Shown: positions 32,001-47,676, numbered from the stretch's first letter. The stretch: 64,000 nucleotides of DNA from Drosophila pseudoobscura (GCF_009870125.1 NC_046681.1:18861001-18925000), one strand, 5' to 3'. Program-made: numbers and translations. The notes: generated from the letters alone by a model not told the origin.

Positions 32001-35000
32001 AACACAACAACTTTTGAGGATTGAAAGGGAAAATGGCATCGAATCGAATGAATATAAGAAATCCTTTCAGTTATTGATTTTTTACCCCAAACGGGAGTTT
32101 AAGGAGAATAAATACATAGTATTTCAAGGATATTACGAGTATTTTTGCATCAAAATTTGTCTTTAATTCGTTGAAGAGCTTCTGGGAAAGTCTAACGAGC
32201 AGAATGAGAGTGTGGGACACTTTAACACTTTCCTTTAACACTATTAGATGATATTTTGGATTACATTTGGAATCGATTGAGTACTATACACACTTCGGAA
32301 ATTGTTTTCTTCCTCAATATTATATTCATCTCTCTTCCTAATCAAATCTGTTGCTTCTTCTGTAGTCCCCAAAGAAATTCCCATTCAAATTCCATATCGG
32401 AAGGAGCTCTCCTTTAATTTGTATATTTTCTATAGTTCCTTCCCTCTCTTTCTCCCCCCTCGAGAGTGCGTGGAGGAATGCCAAGGCTACGTCGAGAATT
32501 CGATTTCGAATCTTGGAACATTTTCAGAGAACTGTGAAACTGAGGTCTCGCGGCTCACGGGTCTCTCTGATCGGCAGGGCGATCGTTTGTTTAGCCATTT
32601 CGTAACGTTACGCCGCCCCACACCTCCTGCCACACTGCCTCTTGCCCCTCACACACACAGAGAGTGAGCGAGAGAGAGAGAGAGAGAGACAGAGACAGGG
32701 ACTTACAGTGTGGCCAACGCCAACAATTGTTTATCAATTTGTTAAATCAGCTTCGCCGCCGCTTCTCCACACAGCTCTGCGACTCCGAAGTGCTCCTCTC
32801 CCCTCTCTCTTCTGTGCCCCCCCCCTCTTTGTGGCTGCAACTGCGATCGATCCTCGCCGATAAGCGACACAAACACACAGAGGAGAGTGGGAAGAGGGCG
32901 GCAGGGGGGCAGGGGGGCAGTGTAGGGGATCTCTGGCACTTTATCAGCCGGCAGATGATTGTTGCCGGTTTCTCACTTTTGGTCCACTCTGGCACTCGGC
33001 GGCTGCGGTGGGCGTTGTTGCCAGCCATAAACAATCGAACAATTTGGTGTGCCCCGATCTTGGCCAGAAACTGCCTCAACACGGGGCAAGAGACGGGGGC
33101 TGCATGGTGCAGGGGGCACAGAGCATGGTGCAAGGATCCGACCCTTTTGTTTCATTTGTCGCTGGGTTCTCAACCACCGGACCGCCGTCGCTGCTAATCG
33201 TTTGGGGTCAGAAAACCCCAGAGACCGAACCCGAACCCGAACCCAAGACGAAGCTCATTTCGACCTCGATGGGAGATCTCTTCAGCGATCTCCTCTTGGG
33301 GGAACCTTGGGGAACGGAACACATCACTCGTTTGGGTGTCTAGGATGGGTCTAAGACCGAGACGAGGCGTCGTCGCCAGGGAGTCTGGCCAGGCTGTTAG
33401 CAGAAGGTACTGCGTCAGTGCGGGAGAATTATGAGTATGAGAGAAATTAGAGGTGGAAATTGGAGCAGTTGTAGAATTCTGTTTACGGCAAAAAGTGAAA
33501 GATAATCGAGTCCTGTTTGCAGAGTCTTTAGGCTTTGATTTGCTCCTTTTCCTGATGATTTTTGGATGGTAGTTCGAATTAAGATCTGTTATAGAGGAAA
33601 CCAGTGATTGGTGATTGAAATTGAGAGAAAGAAAAGAAAGATATGCATATCTAACCAAGAACACATGACTTTACACATGACACAAGACAACGATGTCCAA
33701 CGCAGTCCAACGAAGAGAATGAGAGAAACCCTTTGATAATATTCCAGTTCCAGAACACCTTCCAGGTTCGACGACAAAAGATTCATCTTTCCTAATCTCT
33801 TCGAAACACTTTAAGCACAGAATTTGGCTCCGATTCCATTCGTTCTTTGGAGGACACCTCTAGCTCCTTCAGTCCTTGAACTCCAGCCCATTCGATGGCT
33901 TTGGCTCATTAGTCAGCCAAAAGATTTCTGCCAGACTGCTTCCAGTATAATTAAACAAATTTTTGCAGAGCCAATCGAAGATCGGGATTCTTTTTTCGGG
34001 GGGGAGAGAAGCAGCAAAAAACGTGAGCAAGCAGCCCCAAAAAAGACAGACAGAGAGAGAGAGAGAAGGAAAGAGAGAGATAGAGAGAGGCAGACTGCAG
34101 CTGGGAGTCTCTTCTGATAAGAGAAATCTTAGTTTTCGCGCGAAAATTTTGCCACCTTTCGTGGGTTTCCGGGCGGAGGCGACTGGGAGGAAGACTGCCG
34201 GGAGAAGACCTGGCACGGGCAATCAACGCCATCTCCCAGAGTCTCCCAGCCTCAGCCACAGCCCCAGCTCCAGCCTCGGCCATGGGGAGGGGGCTATGGG
34301 GCCATGGTCTCTCTGTCTGTCTGGTGGCTTTTGCGGCGCTTATCAATTGTTATTAATCAAGGAAAAGGCCCCTCTCGAGTGCAACAAGAGGAATCCACCA
34401 TCCAAATGCAAAGAGCGCAAAGTTCGCGAATTTCATTTCACTTCACACTTTGGCCAAAAAAAGATCCACGAGGGAACCATGGGGAGGATCAGCATAGGCA
34501 GGAGGATGACCAGGAGGCTCGGACTCTGACTCCGACTCTGAGAAGATCTGTTCTCGGGTCTCTCCGTTCGAGGCCCGTGCAAATAATCAACATTCTCATA
34601 TCTTTTCCAAAAGCCATTCGTGATTTACTTGCCAAATGGTGCTCTCGGATGATCTTCCTCTCCCCTGGATATGGATGCTGTTCTTCGTCTGGTGTTGCTT
34701 CCACTCGATGGATCCTTTCGTCTGCTGTTCCTTCCTCAAGATGGTTTAATATTGTGTTTCTTTTTTTCGCTCACTGGATGCTTTTATCTTCTGTTTCCTC
34801 TGGTGGAGGATCTTCTTCATCTGTATCATCTTTTAGCTTTTGTTCTACTTTCCTTTAGATTCTTTCATCCTTTCTCTAGATCTTTACTTCAGATTTTAGA
34901 CCTTTCTTCGTTCCATCTTCTCAAATGTTCTTCTACTTTTAGAATTTCTTTCTCCAGATGTGATTCGTGTACTTTTGATTCCTTTAGGATGCATTCCTCT

Positions 35001-38000
35001 CTTAATTTTTCCTCTGGGTATTCTCTAAGGAATGCAAAGGGATCTATGGATCTGAATTTCTTCTTTTTCTATATTTCTTCCTCTGAATCTATTTCTTCCT
35101 GTTTTTCTACATTTTTTTCTTATATTTTCCTTTCTTTAAGTTTTTTTGGTTTCTTTTTCTGGATGTTTTTCTTCTCCACCTTCCTTAAGATGTGCTTTTT
35201 CCTTGATTTCTTTTTGTGGACAGTTATTTGGTATCGAGTATCTTCATGTCAAACCACGGGTTCCTCGAAAGAAAATATTCCGCTTGGTTGCTTCTTTTTC
35301 TCTCTTTCTTCCTGTTTCTATCCTTAGGGTCTCCTGCATTTTCTTTCTTCCACTGTATATCCTTCTACTTTTATAATTTCCTCTAGCTGCTACCTCTCGT
35401 ACATTTTCCTCTTCTACGTACCCTTTTTCATTACTTTTAAGGCTCTTTTCTGTCTCTCTAAGAACTAGCTCTTCACCCAGCCCCCTGAATCTGAATCCCA
35501 TCGAAGGCCTCAACAGAAGTTCGATTTTATGGCCAAAAACTAATTTAGTTCACTTGGGGTTCAGCAAAGTTGCTGAGATGTCAATGGTGAAACGGATAGA
35601 TAGGGCTGCGCGCAGAGAACAGAGCCTGGCCTCCTATACTGTTTGTGGTGTACAATATAGACCAACCTACAGCGGTACTGTATCTTCGATCTATAGAAAA
35701 ACCACAACACAGGCCACAAAACATCCACAGAAGAGACAGAGCGACAGACGAGACGGAGACAGAGGCAGAGACAGAGGCAGAGGGCAGCAATTCCTCGAAA
35801 TCGCCGTCGAAGTCAAAGTCTCTTTTTGATGTCTTAATTAAAAAACGTGCAAATGATACAAGGGACAAGGGGGTAGCACGAGGGGAGAGGGGGAGTGTTG
35901 AAGGGGCAGAGGGTGGTGCAGGCCGATCGTCTGGGGCCCCACTCCGGCCCCACTCTTCTCCAACAGAGTTCAATGTTGAGCAATTGATGCAACTGTTGAG
36001 ATGTGTTGCTGCTGTTGCTGTTGCTGCTGCTGCTGCTGCCGCCGCTGCCTCTGCTGCTGCTGCTGTTGCATGGCATGCTGATAAGAAAGACGAGAGGGGA
36101 GGGGTGCGGAGGGGTAGGGGAGGGTAGGGGCTTGGGAGTAGGGAAATTGTCGCAGTACTTGAAAATTTCGTGTGAGCACGCTCAGCGTCGATTGTTGCGG
36201 TCGTTTGGGCCTCTGTGATCGCTTGATCAGCAGCCGAAGCCGAGGCAGCGACAGTTGTCGTCGAACGGCAGCAGCAGCAGAAGCAGCAGGAAAGAGAGAG
36301 TAGCCGACCCAAGGAATACCCTTTAAGCTCAACATTTCTCTGTAATATAGAAGATATGCCATAATAAGGAGGATAAGTTTTCAAATAAACTTGGAACAAA
36401 ATAACGAAATACTCAAAAACTATTCGGACCTAACCAGGCACATTGGATGATTCCAGTACCTCTCCTGTTTGGTTGATCCTTTAAAAGTGTTCAAATTTTC
36501 CATAGGGCAGACTTCCTTTAGAGGTTCTTTCGCTTGGGAAAGGAATGGCCTTTGACTTCACATGAAATAACGTTTTTAAGCTCCTATATCATATAATAGT
36601 GACATTTTTATCAATTTTAACTTGGAATTATAGTCCAAATTTTAAGATTCCATAAAATTGTAACTGTTTTTTCAATAAGCAAGTGTTTAATGACTGATAT
36701 AAGTGATATTTCACATATTTGTACAGCAAAAAGTGAGTCCAAATAAGAGATTTCTTCTTATAGATTGCCCACTGTTAAAGAAAAAAGTATCTTGGAAATC
36801 TAGAAATATTTAGATACTATTTTCCAACCTTCCGCTCGTAATCCACATACCCTCTCCGCAGAGGGTATCCCCCAAGGCAATCCACCAACACTTTTGCATG
36901 CCTGGAGCCTGCAGCCTGGAGCCGGGAGTTTTTTTTTGGGTTGCCAGAAGATCAATTGCGATCTTCAGTCGCGGCTATAGCTTTGGGGCTCCAGTATTTT
37001 GCAGCTCCGCGACTCCCCCTCCACTGCTGCTCCACTGCTGTGCTCCCACAATCTGGCAGTGTTGCAGGAGCTGTGCTGCCGTGGGGCTGCCGTGCCGCAG
37101 CGGCAACTGTTGCACAAATTTAAATTGACCCAAGTGCAAGTTTGAATGTTGCTAATCTGTAATCAATGCAGCAACAGCAATGCAACACAGCAGCAGCAGC
37201 ATCACACTCGGGGACGGGGACGGGGGGGGGCAGAGTATGTGGCACAGGGGGCGACAACTGCTGGCTGGTGTTGCGGCTGGCAACATGGCTGTTTTTCTTC
37301 CTCCAAGCTCATAATTTGCGTTTATTAAACAAGTCCCTGGCATTTGCATAAATGTCGCTTTTGGTCGATTGCAATCATCAGATGATGATTGGAGGAGGAT
37401 GCGACATGGTACCAGCAGCAGCATTAATAGCAGCAGCAGCAACAGAAATCCTAGTTGCAACATCTGCAACATGGCAACACGGCACTGTGGCAACATTGGC
37501 AATTGCTGTATACAAATCACGCTTCCCGCAGATCAATCAAAAACACTGACAACTGCCCCAAAGGGTTGCCACAATTCAATTGAGTTTCCCACTCCCCACT
37601 CCCCCCCCCCCCCCCCCCCCCGCTTTCCATCTTTGATTCCATTTCCTTCTACTTTTGCTGCCCCGTTTCTCGTCCCGTTTTTCCCTTTTTCTCATAGACA
37701 CGACAGCAACATGTTGCCATCTCCTCCGTTTTACTGTTACACTCAATTCGTGAGGGCGGCCAGCCACGCCTCTGCGCCCACCACCACCCCCTGTCCGTGC
37801 CATGCAACCCAGTCCCAAAATCGTGTCTGGCATTGTGTTAACTTCATTGCTCTCTTTATTTTTGGTCTTTCATTGGAGAATACCCTCTCTAAAGGGTGGG
37901 GGTGTTCTAGTATTGGAAGGAGATATGTTTCTGTTCTTCAAAGAGCATATAAATCGGTTTCTAAAGACAAAAGAATTACCATCTTTGGTTTGTCTATTTC

Positions 38001-41000
38001 TATGCTTAGTTTTTCTGGTAAATTTTGGACAATTTTAATGATTAGTTCCTTTATTTGTTGGCAATGAATGCCACTAAAGAACTTCAGTCTTAAGTCCTAT
38101 GAAAGATCAGACATTTCTCTTCTTAAGCCATCAATTATTTTGGTTATTGGCGCTGCAAATGACGAGGGAAAATTATGAAAGTGCACACGTCTACAAATCG
38201 TAGTTTTTTTCATTAAAAACCGAAGATTTTGGGGTTATATTGGAAATTCTAAGTATGAGGATGGTTTCTACCATCTTCAAAAATACAAATTTCATAAAAA
38301 AAACCCACTTAATTGAACATTATACTTTATGATAGTCGTACAAGTGTCATCTCTAAACTCCATTGATCTGTAAAAGGGTATCCCTAACTTCCATCATTCT
38401 TTCTGTCTCTCTCTCTCTGTCTGTCTTTTATTTTGTTGCTGCCCTTCCCCCTTCCTTTGGCTGTGTGCAATTTTTGTGCTGTTGTTGCTGCTGGCTGATG
38501 TGCTGATGACTTTTGATGTGTTCATCAGCCAATCACGACACGAAACAACAACAACAGCAGCGGCAGGAATCACCATCGGAGGAGGCGAAGGGAGGGGAGG
38601 GGAGGAGCTAGCCTCCATCGAAAGGAGGGGCAGCAGCAGCAGGAGGAAAGGTTTAACATTTCTTTCGTTTCAACAGTAAATTAAAGAGGCGCGAAAATTG
38701 CCTGCAAGCCTGTGTGAATGGGAATCGGGGAATGGGAATGCGAATAAAATTCCCCCCAACCCAAAGAGAGGCAAAGGACCCCACAGTCAGGGAGCCAGAG
38801 GTAGGAGAGAGAGAGGGGGCGAGTGGGGGGAGCTCGAAAGCAGGCCTAAACAGGCGTCCGAGTTGCTAACAAGATGCGCGCAGTCAGCGACAAGCAGCAG
38901 CAGCAACAACAAGCAGTTAACAGAGAGAACAAAGCCAAAAGTGCCGACACGCAGAAGGAGTCCAAGAGTCCCAGAGTCCCGCAGTCAACTTCCAATTCAG
39001 AGGAGTCCAAGCAGCCAAAAAGGAACCCCAAGGTACCCCAAGGAACCCACCTCATCGACTGACTAACAAAGCGGCAAGCCAGACACATCATTACCTACCA
39101 ATTAGGCCCCAAAAAGTGTGCGTCTGTGTGTGGCAGAAGGAGAAGGTCGGCCCCCAAAGAGAGGGAGAGGTAGGGGAGTGGAGGCAGGCAGCAAGACAAA
39201 CACGAAGGCCCCAAAGCCAGAGGATGAGTATGGGAGGCTGCTGCCCTGCTGCTCGGCTGCTGCCTGCTCTTTTGGTGGCACAATAAACGTTTACAACGTT
39301 GCGAATGAGTTGGGTTTGGCGAGGCATGCGGCAGGCAGCCAAGTGACTGACAGGCAGCAAATAAGCCATAAATGCAGGGCGCACGGGAGGCCAAAAGAAG
39401 CACTGGATGGGGCAGGGAAGGCAGGAAAAGGAGAGACTCTACCTGGGGACTGGCTACCTGCCTTTCTGTGGGGGGCGGGGGATGCCCTTCTGCTGGGATG
39501 ATGAAGTGCAAAGTGCCTGCTAACAGCTTGTAATGAGGCTGCCCCAAAAGTGATGCTGTTTTATGCAAAAAAAACAAGCAACAACAACAAGGCAACAGAA
39601 AGGAGAGTACACACCACTGACTCGACTCGAATCCAGCTCCATCTCCATCTCCAGCTTCAATTTCAATTCGTTTTTCCATTCCGATTACTGATTGAATTTC
39701 GCACTGGATTTGTACAAATAAAAGCCAACAAACAATCCACCAGCAACCCAACAGGCAATCATTGAAGGGAAACAAGCAACATGATTGGATGATTGGATGA
39801 TGGTTCCATTTCATACCGAACTTCCACCCATCCATTGGGAGAACAGAGGAGCGGAGAGCCATACCCATTGACGAGGGTCATTCGTGCGTGATTTAAGCCC
39901 CCGAGCAGCGGCTAAGCCAAATGCAAACAGCCATGAGAGTGGGAGAAAGTGTGAACAGAACAGAAAAGAGAGAGCGAAAGGGTAGGTAGAGTGCCAGGAT
40001 GAAAGTTCCAGTCAAAGTTAGATGACAAGCGGAAGAGCAGGAATGGAATCTATGGCATGGCTTTGCCATTCCTCTGGGGGACAACTAATTGATTAAACAT
40101 TGACAGGAATGTCTTCCCTTTTTTATAGAAAGGGATCAATCCATAGAAAACCACTTGAATTGTGTATCAGGACAAGTGAAGGATGTCCAGATGCCAAGGA
40201 AATGAGGAGACGACTCCTTCAAACACAACTTTTTAGATGATCCGAGGCTGAAATATTCCGGACTTCCAACAAGGAAATTCCCTTCTTCAATCAAATGTTT
40301 TTGGAGCATTTCTATGAGAGTTATCCTTGGAATAGGGCACCAAAGCGGATGATTGAAGGTTTTCAAAATAATTCAGGAAATGATGATGTCATAAGTCCTA
40401 AAGGCTTTGAGGTTGCCCCGCATAAAAGGTCCAAGCCATAAGTTGGAGAGCTCAAAGATAAGTCCTATACCAATCAAAAATAATCTATTTAGCGTGTATC
40501 CTGTAGGCGTATAAATGTACCCTTAAAGTCCCTGTTCTAACCCCATTTAAGGCCTAGATTAATTTCGAAATTTTCGATGATATTTGAGTTCCATTTTGAT
40601 GTGACAGAGAACCAAAGTATAATCCCATATTCCGCCACTTTCTTCTGTTTATTTAACTGGGTTTCTTCTTCAATATATTGTGGAGGGTTCTAGAAACAAG
40701 AGTTCTATATCCTTTTTATTGCATTGCCTTTTTATGCCACGAACATCAAAGATTTCCCTAAAGTCAAAAGACAGCCTCCAAGCGCTGCACAGATAGAAAG
40801 ATAGATTCCATATTCCATGCAGCAGCAGTGGCTGTGGCAGTGGCAGCAGCAGCCAAGTGGCAAATAAAATGTATACTATTTTAACAATAAATTACGGCAT
40901 GAATCCCCCTACGGATATCCCCCAAATATTGACAGACAAAAAGGAGGGGAAGGGGCAGAAGCAGGAGCACGAGTGGCACAGCCTCGTAATCCTTTTTGTG

Positions 41001-44000
41001 GCGCGGCATTTATGAAATGTATTCTCTCTCCTTATCGCTGGCCACAGATCACAGCTGGTGCTCCTTCCTCCTTCGCTCTGGCCTAAGTCCTGACCCTGGA
41101 CCTGGCCCTGGCCCTCGCCCTGGACTCCGCCCCACTTCCCCGCCAGCTGACGATGGGCACTGGGCGCTGATGATGATGATGAGTTCGACTTGGGGGGCGG
41201 CGGCGGACGGGCCTTTTTGGTCATAAAATGTTCAGGCATCGGGCCACAGGATTCAAGTTCTTCGTTTTTTTGCTGGTACTGGGGGCCTTCGTCCTTGTCC
41301 TTGCGGTTGCGCACACAAAGGGGGAGGGGGCGGGGTGGGTTGTCCTCTCACTTTTTGTGTCGTGTCGTGGTTTGTGTGGCCATAACACCAAAACGCAATC
41401 CTTTGGATAAATTTTCTTATCTTTCGTCGACCAGACGACGATATTATTTTTAATACAACACAACCAAAAATTTCTTTGTGTATGTGTATGTGTGTGCCTC
41501 GTAAATGTATGTATGTGTGTGTGTGATTTATGTTGTAATTTTTTTTATGTATATAGCAACCATTATACGACTCTTTATCATCATTCTTTGTGGTGGCACA
41601 CACACGGGGCACAGGCGGAGACGGGGGCGGAGGCGGAGGCCGAGGAAAGAGTGCACTTTCTTATACGAAATTTTCAAAATGTGACTCAAGGTTTGGAAGC
41701 ACTACAGATGACCCCTTTCTTGTGGTCTATATTGGGTTTAGCTTAAGAGTGGACTCGACTTTTGGTTGGGTTTTTCAGCTTCGGATGACTTCAAGATGGT
41801 TTCCACAGAGACTCCATTGAGAGATCGTTTTTCCAATAAGAAGTCAGAGATCTTTAAGAGTCTTTGAAAGAAGAGAACCAACGAGCTGAAGAGTCTTTCT
41901 CTGTTAAGGAAGAAGCTTGGACTTTGATTCCTGGAGAAGTATTCAATCTGAAAATCCTATATCCCATATCCCGTAAATGGTTCTGTCATTATAAACGGTA
42001 CATACTTATAGTAATCTCAAATCTTTCTTCATTTCCACTATATTTGCCCCAACTCCACGGCAAAACACTGCGTATGCGTAATATTCTCTAGCAAAAAAGA
42101 GCTCTACAGAGCTTTCGGGTCTCGGGGGTAACAGAAATGGTAAGAGGCATGTTGATTGAACGCCGATGATAACGCAGCCGAGTCGTGAGCGCCGTGTAAT
42201 GGTCCCCCCACCCGCCCCCCTCCCTCGTTGCTGCATTTGCCTTCAGCCTTCTGCCCGCAGCAAATGCAATGTTTCCCGCATTAAGACCCCCAAAAACCGC
42301 TCGTAAAAAAGAGAAAACTTTGAGGGTATCCCCGAGCCCACCTTTGTATACCCCTCCCTGCCCCACCTCTGAATGCCCCCCTTTCGTAAAGCTCTGGGAG
42401 CTTGAACCTTGTCAAATGATTAATTACATGCCGAAAAGCTATCTAACAATTTGACTCGATGTCTCGGAGTGTGTGCCGTGTGCTGTGTGTGGTGCTGTGT
42501 GTTGTGGGGTTCTGTGGCTTCTCTCTCTCTCTCTGCGGGGATTGTGTGGAGGATTGTCATTAAGCCAACGGCAGGCAGGCAAAGCGGGAGGGGCACAGGG
42601 GCAGCAGCAACAGCGGCAGCAGGCAGTAGGGAGACATAATAAAAAATTATGCCATAGATAAAATGCCATTAGAGAAGCAGAGAAAGCCATAGAGAGAGAC
42701 AGAGAGAGAGAGAGGCACACATGCCATGGGAGAAGTGGCGAAGGGGTCACCACTTAGCGCCATTAGAAGCCAGCCAACGGGGGGCGGGGCGGGGCAAACA
42801 ACAAGAGGAACAGGCAGCAGAGCAACCAACCAAAAAGCCAGGCCCAGAGGAGGGGGCTCTGTGGCGAGCTGCAAGTATGCAATTCTGCAAGATAAGCCAA
42901 AGCATTCATGAATTTCATAGATAAAAACCCCCAACACACACACACATACACACACACACAGAGGGAGAGAGACAGACACAAAGATACGACTGGAGGCAGG
43001 GACAGGCGCACAGGGAGAGGCGCTTACAGTACATTGCACAGGAGCAGCAGCATCAGTGGCAAGAAGAGCAACAACAGCAACAGCAACAAGAGGAGCAGCA
43101 GCCACAGCAAATGAAGAGCGCCAGAAATGAGCAACGTCATCATCATCATCAGCAGCAGAGGCAGGAGCAGGAGCAGGAGCAGAGGCAGAGGCAGGAGCAG
43201 AGGCAGGAGCAACAGCAGTAGAGGCAAGTGTGGCAAGTGTTGCAGGAACAGCAGCAGCATCATCATCAGTGGCAAGAAGAGTGCCATCAATAGCAAGCCA
43301 CAAACAAAAACAAAAACCATCAGAGGCTAAGCAACAGACCCCAAAGACATCAAGAAGATGGAATACCCTGCAAAGAGTGGGAGGCAAATACATATCTACA
43401 AGAATTCGATGCACGATGCACCCATGAAAGCATGATCAATCAATCATAGAAGCCTATGGAAAATACAACCTCTAATAGGAAATAGAAGGCACAGAAGTGT
43501 AGAACCAAAGGCAAAAGCAGAAGGAATAACCTTCAAGAAAAAGATACAATTGCAGTAGGAACTTTTATAACCAGATGAAGTATTCACCAGTGCCATAAAC
43601 TACACCAAAAATAAGCCACAAGAAGAAGGAAATAAAGGAATGCAGCAAATGATAGACCTTAAAGGACTTTGGATGGAACTCTATCATAGATTTTATTATC
43701 CGAAGAATGTAAATTAGAGAAGTTTCTCTAAGAAATCATTCCTGTAAGTCCTGTAGGGATGATAGGATAGTATGATGATCAGCTTAAGCCCAAAGTTGAA
43801 ATCAATCGGAAAGTTTTTGTAGAGGCACACGGGCATCAACATTAGGATACTCCAAAGTTAAAAGTATCTAGTACTCTGCGTATCTCTAGGATTGCAATTC
43901 GGCCAAAAGCGGTTCGTACAGGTATCAAAGATGCACAAAAGAAGGAATTGCTCTACAGAAGAGGCAATAAAATATGATCCGTTCAGATACAAAGCAGTAT

Positions 44001-47000
44001 CCATAAACTAAACCAGAAACCAAACCAAAGATCAACTACCACAAAAGTTAATTCCAATCTGTGGACGAAGGAAAACAAATGCAAGTGTAAGACAGAACCC
44101 GAGTATCTATTGGACACAAACTGTGGCACAACCAGAGGAGGCAAAATACAGGAGGAGGAGTGCTAGTGCGGTGGGTGGCTGGTTGGAGTCGAGCCCCAAA
44201 GGAATGTGCCACACTTTTTCTCTGGCTCTCTCTCTCTCTCTCTCATTCTCTATCTATCGCTGGGTCCCTGGGTCCCGGGTTCGCTTGGCCGTCGCCGTCG
44301 CCATGGAGTGTCAACAGCCAGATAAAGATTAGCCCAACAGACAAACGCCCACTTTTTTAGGCAAACTGTTACGCCCACTGGCCACTCGACTCTCTGGCCT
44401 CCTGCCACTCTTCCCTCTTGCCACCATCTGGTGTTAGAGTGTGTGTGTATGGCTGCTGCTGCTGTAGAATATCTTTCACTGACGCAGCACAAAAACGGGC
44501 CACGTGGAAGGGCTGCGATAGAGCGAGGGAGGCTGCTGCTGGAGGATGGACAGCGAGGCGGCGCTCCAATTGCCGCCAGTTTTCGGAGGGGATTATTAAT
44601 GATGAATGCTTGAGATGGCAGCGAAATGGTGTGGAATGTTGCAGGTTAGATCAAAAAAGGCAAACAGGAACGGTTTTACAACGAAGAGAGGGTTAGAATA
44701 GGGATCATACAGGATGATAAATGATCCTCAGAATGAATCAGAGAATGATGTATAATGTTTACGTAGAAATTCACAGAGAAATTTTATCTAAAGACCCTCA
44801 AGGGTGGCTAGAATAAACTGACAATTGTGTTGCAATCTCTGGAAACCTGAGACCAACAAATTATTTTTTGATCACAATGAAATTTGATCTACAGACACCT
44901 TAGGCCAATAAATGATCTATTTATCAAAGAATTTTAATCGAAAATTCAAATAAAACCACAACAAAATCGGAAAACTTAAGTTTCAGAGAATATAGGAATA
45001 TAGGAATTCAGGATATAGAAACTTATGGTGGAAACATCAAAAGATATCCTCGCTGAAGGACTAATTCCATGAGAATGTCAGCCCATAGCAAATATTTATG
45101 TGCATTCTTATCGGAAATAGAGTCACCCGCAGTCCGCTCCTGTTTAAAATAGAGCAAACAGAAGGCACAACAGGCGGAGAAGGCAGAGAAAGCGGCGAAA
45201 GGCAGCGGCCCGAGGGGTGGGGCATGGGTGGTGGTGGTGGCACGGGTTCATGGGAGACATCGTCGTCGTCTCAATGACGTTGACATTGCCTGATGATTAT
45301 GAAGTGATATGAAATTGATGCCAATGATGCCACCATGCCACCAGAAGAGTGAAGTCAAAATACATGTCCCCGGGGGTACGAGGAGAAGGGTGGCAGAGTG
45401 AAAGGCTAAGGGCTGTCCTAGGGAAAGTCACAACGAGAGAGAGAGAGAGCGAAAGAGAGAGAGAGAGAGAACTTGACCCGTTGTCATTTCCTGCAGTCCA
45501 TCGAAGTGACTGAAACGAGGGTTGTGTGTGGTGTGTGGCACGCTCCCCCCTCCCCCCTTGGCTGCGATTCCGTTTCTGTTTTTGGTAAAGGGTTCGTTCG
45601 GAGGCTTAGGGTTTCTGAGGTTTTGCCATGAGGTCCTGCTGAGGTGTCAAAAATCACCAAAAACCGCAGAGAAGGGCAGACCAAAGGAGGGGGATGGCAA
45701 AGGGGAGGTAGGTACACAGTGGCACTGCACTGATAAAAAAGAAAAGTTGTATTAAATTAGAGAGCTTTCTCTGCTCTTCATCTTTTTTGGGATTAAATTT
45801 TTATTGGCAAAATATCAGCAGCCCGCAGAAGAGCAGGGAAAAGCGGGAAAAGCGATGCCGAAGGAGGAGGAGAGAGTCTACACATCGGGGAAATTTATTA
45901 TTGGGGCATTAACGGGTTATGTCTGTCGCAGAGAGAGAGAGAGAGAGAGAGAGAGGGTGAGGGAGGGAGGGAGACAGTGTCTGTTTCCCTGCATTCGAAC
46001 AGATAAGAATTTATTTTTTGGCTTTGGCCCATTTCGTTTAAGCTTAAACTTATCGCGGATTGAACACTGGACAGCGGGGTTAAAGGGCATCGAAGTGGGG
46101 GGCATGGAGGGGTTAGGGGATAGCGGATAAGGGACAACTGTCGGTTGCTATACTTGGAGAAGGATTTGGCACCTTCAGGGCTCTATTTATTGTACGTACC
46201 TCTGCTGTCAACGGTCATCTCTTCTGTGGTATCGGAACAATCACCTGAAACAGCGAAAGAGGTTAGAATATTAGAGATTGTTGGAGATACAAATGGAAAA
46301 GATAAATATTAAAGGATACAAATCTCAGAGATAAAAACTTGCGAGATCGATTTCAAAGTAATATCTTTAAGAATAGAGAACTGATAAGGATAACAGATGT
46401 AGATAAAGATTTCAGAGAGACCTTATAAGGGATGTACATTTTAAAGATAAAAATGTTAGATAGATATCGAAGAAATATCCATATGGAAGTGGTATTTCAA
46501 GGCAATATTTAGAGGGGATATTTTTCCTATTTAGAGTATTTACTCATTGAAGAGGACGAAAATTATGATCCCAGAATGTTTAAGGCATGGTTAGCTAATA
46601 ATAGATAATAGATAATACTTAAAAAAGATCGATTTCTCTTAAGCCTATCAATTTAGAAATATTTCTGGATGGTAGCTCTGCTTAAAGATAAATACCCCTA
46701 CGAAAATATGTAGTTAAACTATGTTCAGATACTCATAGAAGACACTAACTCTTAGACTGATGTGAGGATCTTCCCTAGTCTGAGGAAAATGTTTCGGAAT
46801 ATCTAGCAAAGATACATTTCCTATGAAAAGCAATAGTAACTGATGATTATCTGAAGATAGTTTACTCTAAGGCAAAGTATCTTTTCGATATATGATAGTT
46901 CCTTTGAAATATAGGCTTATTTGATTTTAGGAAGAATATTCTCCAATGGAGATCCATCTTTAGATAGATTTCCTGTTCAGAGCCTATAGTTTCAGACGTA

Positions 47001-47642
47001 GACTCTTTGTAGATACATTCTCCCCTATCCACAGCCCTCGATAGTGGTTAAAAGATAATCCCCTCTGTGGGAAGGGATTACGATTAACCGTACTATAAGC
47101 GATCATAATTGCTGTTCGAGTGAAACACTGTTTGTTTTTTCTCTCTCTCCCTCTCTCTGCTGTCCCCCCGCCCCGCCCATTCTCTGTTCTTGCTAGTATC
47201 TTTGTATCTGTGTTGTGCTTGTGTGTTTTGTGTTTGTGGGGGGCTACGGCTACGCACAGTAGTCCCGTCCCCGGTTTGCCGGTGTTCAAGCGCGTCTCCA
47301 GTCCATTACACAGCACTACACACCGCAGTACACTAGCCAACACACCGCACACCACACACCACACACCGCTCCACACTCTCAACGCCTCTCTGTCTCCGGC
47401 CGCGTCCCCCTCCCCGTCTCCGCGGACTCGTCTTCGTCTTTCGTTTTGTGTGCTGTTTTTTCTCTCATTTTTGATTATATTTCGCTGATTATTCACTTCA
47501 AGGAATTATAATAACAATAATAACAACAATCCGCAGAATTCCTTTACTTCGTTTTTATTTCTCCGTCTCCCCCTTTCGCTCCCTCTCCCTCTTCATCCTC
47601 TTCTCTTCTTCTCATTCGCTTGCCACAGATTGCAGATAGCAA

Positions 47643-47676
<34 letters not shown>

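Larger units (their letters stand above)
30311..46199 (-). other. ush 15.9-kb intron: simple repeats, no supported gene
   Basis: This intron lies between coding exons 2 and 3. It contains many CT/GA, CAG/CTG and poly-C tracts, including an unbroken run of 21 C at 37601-37621 and GCAGGA-type repeats at 43140-43215. AT-rich stretches at 36320-36850, 38000-38380, 43400-44100 and 44700-45060 separate the GC-rich blocks. Open frames here are low-complexity and unspliced, and I support none. GATA motifs are frequent (for example 41032-41038, 44319-44325). Enhancer function is likely for an intron of this size in a patterning gene. Confidence 0.6.

Noticed and set aside
34304..35327. Long Leu/Phe/Ser-rich frames in the ush intron
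   Set aside because: Produced by CT-rich simple sequence; no domain, signal or splice support.
42647..43414. 255-codon - strand frame in the ush intron
   Set aside because: Consists of CTG/GCAGGA repeats read as poly-Leu/Pro/Ala; no evidence of a gene.
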